Shown here in pieces: positions 6,117 through 9,667 of a stretch of 9,667 bases of DNA. Source of the DNA: Nitrosopumilus sp. UBA526 (GTDB taxonomy: Archaea; Thermoproteota; Nitrososphaeria; Nitrososphaerales; Nitrosopumilaceae); NCBI GenBank assembly GCA_002506665.1, contig DAXZ01000047.1:1-9667 (forward strand), read 5' to 3'. Every line of letters starts with the position of its first letter. The first letter of the stretch is position 1. The notes under the pieces are model-generated. The model was not told the origin of the DNA. It searched no databases and saw nothing but the letters and a program-made list of their open reading frames with translations. Position numbers and translations under genes: made by a program.

Positions 6117-7415
6117 ATGGCAGACAAACCCCACTTGAACCTGATTGTTACAGGTCACATCGATAACGGAAAATCTACTACCATGGGTCATTTCCTGATG
6201 GATTTAGGTGTTGTAGATGAGAGAACCATAGCTGCTCATGGAGTCGAGTCTGAAAAGACAGGCAAAGGTGACACTTTCAAGTATGCTTGGGTAATGGATA
6301 ATATTAAAGACGAAAGAGAGAGGGGAATTACAATTGATCTAGCTTTTCAAAAATTCGAGTCAGCAAAGTACTTTTTCACCCTAATTGATGCACCAGGTCA
6401 CAGAGATTTCATTAAAAACATGATTACAGGAGCGTCAGAGGCAGATGCTGCCATACTGGTGCTCTCTGCAAAAGAGGGTGAGACTGATACTGCCATTGCG
6501 GCAGGTGGTCAGGCACGAGAACATGCATTCCTGCTAAAGACCCTAGGCGTAAGCCAGCTGATCGTTGCAATCAACAAGATGGATGCAGTAGAGTACAAGG
6601 AAGATGCATACAAGGCAGCCAAAGCAAAGGGTGAAAAACTCGTAACGTCAGTAGGTTACAAGCTGGATAATGTTCCATTTATTCCAGTCTCTGGATGGAA
6701 AGGAGACAATCTAGTCAAAAAATCTGAAGCCATGGGTTGGTACAAAGGCAAGACCCTGCTTGAGGCATTTGATGACTTTACAGTACAAGATAAACCAACA
6801 GGCAAGCCACTGCGGGTTCCAATCCAGGATGTCTATACCATTACAGGTGTTGGAACAGTTCCTGTAGGCAGAGTGGAGACAGGTGTCATGAAGGCAGGAG
6901 ACAAGATAATTGTAATGCCTTCAGGTGCACCCGGCGAGATAAAGTCTATAGAGACACATCACACAGAAATGGCATCTGCTGAAGCAGGTGACAACATTGG
7001 TTTTAATCTTAGGGGTGTTGAAAAGAAAGACATCAAGCGAGGCGATGTTCTTGGTACACCCGATGCTCCTCCATCTGTAGCTAAAGAGTTCAAGGCACAG
7101 ATAATTGTAATTCATCATCCAACTGCAATTGCTCCCGGATATACTCCGGTAATGCATACACATACTGCACAGGTTGCAGCAGTTATTACAGAGTTTCTTG
7201 AAAAGATAAACCCCTCAACTGGCGCAGTCGAGGAGAAAAATCCAAAGTTCCTCAAAGTTGGGGACTCGGCAATTGTAAAGATTAGGCCAGTAAGGCCAAC
7301 TTGTATAGAGACCTTTCAGGAATTTCCAGAGATGGGTAGATTCGCTCTCCGTGACATGGGTGCTACTATTGCAGCGGGTGTTGTAAAGGAAATCACCGAA
7401 GAGTACAAACCATAA
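6117..7415 (+). CDS. tuf: Translation elongation factor aEF-1A
   Basis: This GTPase delivers aminoacyl-tRNA to the ribosomal A site. It is complete at 432 aa, with the GTP-binding domain (about 1-220) and two beta-barrel domains (about 225-315 and 320-432). G-motifs are the P-loop GHIDNGKST (13-21), switch I Thr72 in RGITIDLAF, DAPGHRD (91-97), NKMD (153-156) and SGWKGDN near 195. Conserved barrel motifs include VPIQDVYTITGVGTVPVGRVETG and VRPTCIETF. The P-loop has Asn17 where most archaea have His and eukaryotes often have Ser; the position is variable and this should not impair GTP binding. The ATG is 25 nt downstream of a TATA box. rpsJ follows after 13 nt, an arrangement common in archaea and consistent with one transcript. 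The gene is intact. Confidence 0.98.
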   Translation: MADKPHLNLIVTGHIDNGKSTTMGHFLMDLGVVDERTIAAHGVESEKTGKGDTFKYAWVMDNIKDERERGITIDLAFQKFESAKYFFTLIDAPGHRDFIKNMITGASEADAAILVLSAKEGETDTAIAAGGQAREHAFLLKTLGVSQLIVAINKMDAVEYKEDAYKAAKAKGEKLVTSVGYKLDNVPFIPVSGWKGDNLVKKSEAMGWYKGKTLLEAFDDFTVQDKPTGKPLRVPIQDVYTITGVGTVPVGRVETGVMKAGDKIIVMPSGAPGEIKSIETHHTEMASAEAGDNIGFNLRGVEKKDIKRGDVLGTPDAPPSVAKEFKAQIIVIHHPTAIAPGYTPVMHTHTAQVAAVITEFLEKINPSTGAVEEKNPKFLKVGDSAIVKIRPVRPTCIETFQEFPEMGRFALRDMGATIAAGVVKEITEEYKP

Positions 7416-7418
7416 GCT

Positions 7419-7423
7419 GTGAT
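7419..7423 (+). promoter_or_regulatory. Ribosome binding site of rpsJ
   Basis: GTGAT lies 5 nt before the ATG at 7429, a partial match to the archaeal Shine-Dalgarno consensus GGTGATC. A recognisable site makes sense here because rpsJ is internal to a transcript, unlike the leaderless first genes in this window. Confidence 0.5.
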
Positions 7424-7428
7424 TTTTT

Positions 7429-7737
7429 ATGACACAGACTGCCCGTGTTAAACTCACATCAATTAGTCTACCTAAACTAGACAATGTCTGTAGCGAGATA
7501 ATGGGCATTGGCAAAAAAACAGGCGTCAAGGTCAAAGGCCCTACCCCGCTTCCTGTAAAGCGACTGCATGTTGCCACCCGAAAGTCACCTTGTGGTAGCG
7601 GAACTGAGACCTATGAAAAGTGGGAGATGAAGATGCATAGAAGAATAATCAACATTAATGCTGATGACAAAGCAATCAGACAGCTAATGAGGCTAAAGAT
7701 TCCCGACGATGTCTACATTGAACTGTCTCTTACATAA
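7429..7737 (+). CDS. rpsJ: Small ribosomal subunit protein uS10
   Basis: uS10 is a head-domain protein of the 30S subunit, with a long loop reaching towards uS3, uS9 and uS14. The 102-aa sequence is complete. It begins ARVKLTSISLPKLDNVCSEI, has the family signature GPTPLPVKRLHVATRKSPCG (residues 37-56), and continues with GTETYEKWEMKMHRRII and the C-terminal helix and strand ending in DDVYIELSLT. Length is typical for archaea. It begins 13 nt after the aEF-1A stop with a partial Shine-Dalgarno sequence, so co-transcription with aEF-1A is likely. Both genes share the usual coding style of the window and show no damage. Confidence 0.96.
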   Translation: MTQTARVKLTSISLPKLDNVCSEIMGIGKKTGVKVKGPTPLPVKRLHVATRKSPCGSGTETYEKWEMKMHRRIININADDKAIRQLMRLKIPDDVYIELSLT

Positions 7738-7748
7738 TCTGGGTATCC

Positions 7749-7758
7749 TTAAATTATA
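7749..7758 (+). promoter_or_regulatory. TATA box for rpo12
   Basis: TTAAATTATA is centred 24 nt before ATG 7778, in the 40-nt gap after rpsJ. It suggests that Rpo12 has its own promoter, possibly in addition to read-through from the EF-1A/uS10 unit. Confidence 0.55.
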
Positions 7759-7777
7759 GAAATTTTGATGAATTATA

Positions 7778-7963
7778 ATGGTTGAAGAAGATATTGATGA
7801 GCCTGTTGTAGAGACCTTTGATGTAAACTATTCTTGTCTGAGGTGCGGAACTACGGTATCTCATACCGAACTAAATCGACTGCCCGAGATAAAATGCATC
7901 TGTGGGTTTCGTGTATTTACAAAGGCGAGGCCACCCGTGGTCAAAACAATAAAGGCAGTCTAG
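7778..7963 (+). CDS. rpoP: DNA-directed RNA polymerase subunit Rpo12 (RpoP)
   Basis: This small zinc-ribbon subunit of archaeal RNA polymerase, homologous to eukaryotic RPB12, helps join the Rpo3/Rpo11 platform to the large subunits. The 61-aa protein has an acidic N-terminal extension (residues 1-16) and then the ribbon: Cys20-x2-Cys23 (YSCLRCG), a helix-like middle, Cys40 and Cys42, then GFRVFTKARPPVVKTIKAV with the conserved basic RP tail. The second knuckle here is Cys-x-Cys (KCICGF) instead of the Cys-x2-Cys seen in most archaea and eukaryotes. The DNA reads tgc atc tgt ggg without ambiguity. This could be a lineage trait. The TAG stop forms a CTAG palindrome shared with the convergent C2H2 gene and is followed by a run of six T. 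Confidence 0.9.
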   Translation: MVEEDIDEPVVETFDVNYSCLRCGTTVSHTELNRLPEIKCICGFRVFTKARPPVVKTIKAV

Positions 7964-8154
7964 TTTTTTCTGTAACTGTGCTCTCTTTGTAGATGGGTTC
8001 TCATCTCTTGCATGCTCTGAAAATATTTGTTGCATTCCCTGCAGTCATACTGCAAGTCCTTGCCGTGTATGATCTGTTTGTGATTCATCAGCTCTTCTTC
8101 CTTTGAAAATTTCTTGCCACAAATATCGCATCTGCTCTTTTTGAAAAATCTCAT
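7960..8154 (-). CDS. Two-finger C2H2 zinc finger protein
   Basis: A 64-aa protein made almost wholly of two classical C2H2 fingers. Finger 1 uses Cys9, Cys12, His25 and His30; finger 2 uses Cys38, Cys41, His54 and His59. Both have the same C-x2-C-x12-H-x4-H spacing and the hydrophobic core (Phe16/Leu22, Phe45/Met51). Such fingers bind DNA, RNA or protein. The linker (GKDLQYD) is not the eukaryotic TGEKP type, and the target cannot be told. The protein is strongly basic. Its ATG directly abuts, in frame, the stop codon of the triple zinc-ribbon gene, so the two are surely co-transcribed. Its first residues (MRFFKKSRCDICGKK) echo those of that upstream protein (MRLFDRKPSFCSICNKK). Its stop overlaps that of rpo12 in a CTAG. 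Confidence 0.82.
   Translation of the reverse strand: MRFFKKSRCDICGKKFSKEEELMNHKQIIHGKDLQYDCRECNKYFQSMQEMRTHLQREHSYRKN
7964..7969 (+). terminator. Oligo-T terminator after rpo12
   Basis: A run of six T directly follows the rpo12 stop codon, the kind of U-rich element at which archaeal RNA polymerase terminates. No hairpin is present or needed. It lies inside the end of the convergent C2H2 gene. Confidence 0.4.
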
Positions 8155-8562
8155 CTATCTCAACTCTGATTTTTTCTTATCCCAGCATCTTCTGCAAAGC
8201 TGGCCCTTCATGTTCCATTCTTTTTTTGGATTGTATCTTACAAACTTCATCTTTGCCCCGCATATTGAACAAAAGTCTTTCTTTTTGTCGTTTTCTTCGC
8301 TCTTCTCAAAACATACCTTGCATAACAGTCCCTCCATGTCCCACTGCCATCGTGGTTCCCACATGTCTGTAATCTTTTGTGTTGTACCACAAATGACGCA
8401 CGGCTGTCGGACCTTGCCTTCATAGTACTCCTTTGACTTTTCAAAATGACAGTCACCACAAAGCTTGCCCTTGATGTTCCATTCTTTTTTTGGTTTGTAC
8501 TTGTGTGTTAGTTTCTTGTTGCAGATACTGCAAAATGACGGTTTTCTATCAAAGAGTCTCAT
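8155..8562 (-). CDS. Triple zinc-ribbon repeat protein, unknown function
   Basis: A 135-aa basic protein built from three tandem modules of about 44 residues, each with two Cys-x2-Cys knuckles. The Cys sets are 11/14/35/38, 55/58/81/84 and 98/101/123/126. The consensus is FCSICxxK-x~11-PKKEWNxKGxLCxxC followed by a charged helix. Modules 1 and 3 are close to identical around KKEWN(I/M)KG(K/Q)LC, while module 2 has diverged (WQWDMEGLLC). Each should bind one zinc ion. I know no named family; treble-clef/HNH-like knuckles or a nucleic-acid-binding ribbon are possible. No HNH catalytic His is apparent. ATG 8562 was chosen over one at 8604: it starts with MRLF next to the first knuckle, and a TATA box lies 30 nt upstream, inside the longer version. 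It is followed without a gap by the C2H2 gene. Confidence 0.82.
   Translation of the reverse strand: MRLFDRKPSFCSICNKKLTHKYKPKKEWNIKGKLCGDCHFEKSKEYYEGKVRQPCVICGTTQKITDMWEPRWQWDMEGLLCKVCFEKSEENDKKKDFCSICGAKMKFVRYNPKKEWNMKGQLCRRCWDKKKSELR
8203..8500 (-). repeat. Internal DNA repeat between zinc-ribbon modules 1 and 3
   Basis: Bases 8203-8236 and 8467-8500 match at 31 of 34 positions, 264 bases (88 codons) apart. They encode the KKEWNxKGxLC core of modules 3 and 1. The similarity at silent positions points to fairly recent duplication or gene conversion, while the middle module has drifted. Confidence 0.8.
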
Positions 8563-8588
8563 TTGATCCTTTATGGTACAGGCATATT

Positions 8589-8596
8589 CTATAAAT
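8589..8596 (-). promoter_or_regulatory. TATA box for the zinc-ribbon/C2H2 pair
   Basis: ATTTATAG (minus strand) is centred 30 nt before ATG 8562. It lies within what would be codons of a longer version starting at 8604, which argues for the shorter protein. Confidence 0.5.
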
Positions 8597-8600
8597 GTAA

Positions 8601-8614
8601 ACAAAATAAAAAAA
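8601..8614 (-). terminator. T-rich terminator of the RHH gene
   Basis: On the minus strand, 3 nt after the RHH stop codon, the sequence runs seven T, A, four T, G, T. This is a strong archaeal oligo-T signal, and it insulates the RHH transcript from the zinc-ribbon gene whose TATA box follows at once. Confidence 0.55.
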
Positions 8615-8617
8615 TGC

Positions 8618-8740
8618 TCACTTGTTCAAAATCTCTTCGAGAGCCTGACTTGGATTAAGCATGCCATTTCTCTTTGCAAATTCCTCGATCATCTTGTACT
8701 GTTTTTTAGTAAAACATACAGGCATTGAACGTCTCTCCAT
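8618..8740 (-). CDS. Miniature ribbon-helix-helix (CopG-like) regulator
   Basis: A complete reading frame of only 40 codons, starting ATG 8740 and ending TGA. All three elements of the ribbon-helix-helix fold are visible. There is a short strand with alternating residues (RRSMPVCFT, 3-11). Helix 1 (KKQYKMIEEFAKRNG, 12-26) is followed by a turn (MLN) with the usual Gly. Helix 2 begins with the N-cap-like NPSQALEEILNK (29-40). RHH proteins bind DNA as dimers by inserting the strand in the major groove, often repressing their own and neighbouring genes. Pattern and length resemble plasmid CopG (45 aa). A TATA-like box lies about 24 nt upstream, a T-run terminator follows, and a 7-bp inverted repeat lies just beyond the promoter over the divergent gene's start. 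The fold call is by pattern only. Confidence 0.72.
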   Translation of the reverse strand: MERRSMPVCFTKKQYKMIEEFAKRNGMLNPSQALEEILNK

Positions 8741-8756
8741 AGCTAGTGGGCCCGTA

Positions 8757-8770
8757 TTTTTTATTAATAT
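8757..8770. promoter_or_regulatory. Shared divergent AT-rich promoter box
   Basis: TTTTTTATTAATAT contains TATA-like sequence on both strands. It is centred about 24 nt from the RHH start at 8740 (minus) and about 30 nt from the start at 8795 (plus). Only 54 bp separate the two start codons, so the two promoters must overlap and regulation of one would affect the other. Confidence 0.5.
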
Positions 8771-8784
8771 CCTTTTCTTTTGAC

Positions 8785-8801
8785 CACACATACAATGTGT
8801 G
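8785..8801. promoter_or_regulatory. Perfect inverted repeat, candidate RHH operator
   Basis: CACACAT-ACA-ATGTGTG has perfect 7-bp arms with a 3-bp spacer. The right arm begins at the ATG of the plus-strand gene (8795), which is also the expected transcription start for a leaderless mRNA. A protein bound here would block initiation. The size and symmetry suit a dimer of RHH dimers, but binding by the adjacent RHH protein is inference. Confidence 0.5.
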
Positions 8802-9109
8802 TTCTACTAGCACAGATAAAAGACGCTGTGGGCAGATTTATCAAATATTTGGCAGAAACCAAATCACTAGACCCTATGATATGCCCAGAGACGATTGAGC
8901 AGATATTTCAAAATGAGCGTAAACTACAACCCTGTCTTTTTAGCAAAACAGTACCCGGTTTGGTAGCACTGCCATTTGGGCATCCTTGCTATTTCCACAA
9001 ACCATCTGAATCATTAGACGATAAATGCTACACCCTTGCAGACCACACAAGAACTAGGGAATTCTGCAAAATCAGAAATTCCAGAATCATTCAAGGCAGG
9101 CCTTTCTAA
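8795..9109 (+). CDS. Unknown Cys-rich protein, divergent from the RHH gene
   Basis: A 104-aa protein that I do not recognise, with six cysteines spread along it (for example PMICPE, LQPCLF, GHPCYF, DKCYTL, EFCKI). It has a predicted helical first third (AQIKDAVGRFIKYLAETKS) and a Pro/Gly-rich middle (TVPGLVALPFGHPCYF). The cysteines are not arranged as a clear zinc ribbon, and no membrane segment is seen. ATG 8795 is preferred to a TTG at 8780 because it is the better codon and the AT-rich box is 30 nt upstream. It ends with TAA immediately followed by an ATG in the same frame, from which 49 further codons are open. It may therefore be an intact short gene or the first part of a longer gene split by a nonsense codon. 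Control by the RHH protein is plausible because of the inverted repeat over its start. Confidence 0.55.
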   Translation: MCVLLAQIKDAVGRFIKYLAETKSLDPMICPETIEQIFQNERKLQPCLFSKTVPGLVALPFGHPCYFHKPSESLDDKCYTLADHTRTREFCKIRNSRIIQGRPF

Positions 9110-9259
9110 ATGGTGTGTCTGACCAAAGTGAAAAATGGCCAGATACAGCTGTGCCACTATACACTAGCCGTAGACATCAAGACTGTAATACGTGATATAG
9201 AGCCCACTCCAAAATTTGATTCACAGCAAAATACATCTGTGGCGTGCCAGATTATTTAG
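9110..9259 (+). CDS. Small ORF abutting the Cys-rich gene, same frame
   Basis: This frame has 49 codons from ATG 9110 to TAG 9259. It starts directly after the TAA of the previous gene and in the same frame, so it would need either stop-restart translation or represent the C-terminal part of a once longer protein. The sequence has a protein-like strand pattern (LTKVKNGQIQLCHYTLAVDIKTVIRD split around Cys15) and a hydrophilic tail. No domain is recognised. The only alternative to a small gene is a broken extension of the upstream gene; I cannot decide between these from one sequence. Confidence 0.4.
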   Translation: MVCLTKVKNGQIQLCHYTLAVDIKTVIRDIEPTPKFDSQQNTSVACQII

Positions 9260-9294
9260 AGCGCAGTTATCTTGTCAAATGTATTGAATAATTT

Positions 9295-9477
9295 TTAATC
9301 GCACTTTGATTTTCGGTCTTGCAATTCTTGTTCATATTTCTTGATCACTGAATTATCTAATAATTTTTCATAAAGCGTACAAAAGAATTTGGAATCAGAA
9401 TGTGCTAGAATCATAATATCAATCTGCTCTATGTTGATATCACACCTCTCCACTAATTTTGTAAATTTCTGGGTCAT
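9295..9477 (-). CDS. Unknown 60-aa helical protein
   Basis: A short protein that I do not recognise, with charged, amphipathic helices: residues 1-20 (MTQKFTKLVERCDINIEQID), a hydrophobic core (IMILAHSDSKFFCTLYEKLL, 21-40), and a Lys/Glu-rich C-terminal helix (IKKYEQELQDRKSKCD). There are three Cys and no metal-binding pattern. It sits alone between the Cys-rich gene pair (convergent) and sucC (divergent, 44 nt from start to start). An AT-rich stretch at 9489-9499 is the only promoter candidate, at a rather short 17-20 nt. Being real rests on the clean start and protein-like composition. Confidence 0.5.
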   Translation of the reverse strand: MTQKFTKLVERCDINIEQIDIMILAHSDSKFFCTLYEKLLDNSVIKKYEQELQDRKSKCD

Positions 9478-9489
9478 ATTATATCATAG

Positions 9490-9498
9490 TTAATAAAG
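9490..9498 (+). promoter_or_regulatory. TATA box for sucC
   Basis: TTAATAAAG is centred 28 nt before ATG 9522, in keeping with a leaderless start. The same AT-rich stretch may also serve the divergent 60-aa gene. Confidence 0.5.
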
Positions 9499-9521
9499 AC
9501 CAAAAAGTTTATGATCTTTGC

Positions 9522-9667
9522 ATGCAACTATTAGAATTTCAGGCAAAAGAGTTGTTCCGAGAATATGGCATCAATCTCCTTGATAGCATGCACTCTACTA
9601 ATATAGAGGACGGCAGGATACATGCAAAAAAACTAGGTTATCCATTTGTAATTAAAATTCAGGTACC
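9522..9667 (+). CDS. sucC: Succinyl-CoA synthetase (ADP-forming) beta subunit, 5' part
   Basis: Only the first 48 codons lie in the window. The start MQLLEFQAKELFREYGINLL matches the very conserved N-terminus of the SucC ATP-grasp domain (the MNLHEYQAKELF-type opening). It is followed after a spacer by AKKLGYPFVIKIQV, corresponding to the strand that leads to the family's ATP-binding HAGGRGK loop just beyond the edge. The beta subunit binds nucleotide and, with the alpha subunit SucD, interconverts succinyl-CoA and succinate with ATP formation or use. In ammonia-oxidising archaea this would serve the TCA cycle and possibly the fixation cycle that passes through succinyl-CoA. A sucD gene would be expected next but is outside the window. 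A related acyl-CoA synthetase of the same fold cannot be wholly excluded. Confidence 0.8.
   Translation, partial: MQLLEFQAKELFREYGINLLDSMHSTNIEDGRIHAKKLGYPFVIKIQV

Noticed and set aside
7215..7577. Minus-strand frame over the EF-1A/uS10 junction
   Set aside because: It overlaps two conserved genes in antisense and has no promoter or recognisable domain.
8618..9109. RHH gene and neighbour as a toxin-antitoxin pair
   Set aside because: TA pairs are normally co-directional with the antitoxin first; these are divergent, the RHH protein lacks the usual toxin-binding C-terminal tail, and the partner resembles no known toxin.
9662..9667. GGTACC at the right edge as a cloning-site boundary
   Set aside because: It falls in frame inside the conserved start of sucC, so it is ordinary coding sequence.
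1..9667. CRISPR arrays, insertion sequences, tRNA or rRNA genes
   Set aside because: No regular repeat-spacer series, transposase, terminal inverted repeats or tRNA T-loop signature was seen on either strand.

Overview
The window is archaeal and almost certainly from Nitrososphaerota (Thaumarchaeota), the ammonia-oxidising archaea of the marine/soil group I.1a type. The evidence is an aEF-1A gene followed directly by ribosomal protein uS10, an archaeal ATP-dependent DNA ligase, an archaeal tRNA-splicing endonuclease, RNA polymerase subunit Rpo12, and the bifunctional archaeal fructose-1,6-bisphosphate aldolase/phosphatase. Most genes have a TATA-like box about 24-30 nt before the chosen start codon and no Shine-Dalgarno sequence, the pattern expected of leaderless archaeal transcripts. 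Placement to genus is inference; the composition looks less AT-rich than Nitrosopumilus.

Layout. Bases 1-536 (minus) hold the 5' part of a stand-alone Cas4/Dna2-like nuclease. Bases 650-1267 (plus) hold two adjoining genes of unknown function. They meet, tail to tail, a minus-strand block from 4741 to 1264: a two-TM protein, DNA ligase, a PhoU/DUF47-like protein and endA. FBP aldolase/phosphatase (5986-4853, minus) diverges from the translation/transcription cluster aEF-1A, rpsJ, rpo12 (6117-7963, plus). The last 1.7 kb is a patchwork of small genes: a two-finger C2H2 protein and a triple zinc-ribbon protein (minus, abutting), a 40-codon ribbon-helix-helix regulator (minus), a divergent Cys-rich unknown gene with an abutting in-frame continuation (plus), a 60-aa unknown (minus), and the start of sucC (plus, cut by the window edge).

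How they fit together. The left and central parts are housekeeping: DNA repair and replication (nuclease, ligase), tRNA maturation (endA), gluconeogenesis (FBPA/P, needed to turn fixed carbon into sugar phosphates), translation (aEF-1A, uS10), transcription (Rpo12), and TCA-type metabolism (sucC). The region 7960-9480 is the most novel part. It is rich in zinc-binding and DNA-binding miniature proteins. It contains a perfect 7-bp inverted repeat over the start codon of the Cys-rich gene, beside a gene for a repressor-like RHH protein no larger than the smallest known ones. Two places in this region have a stop codon followed at once by an in-frame ATG.
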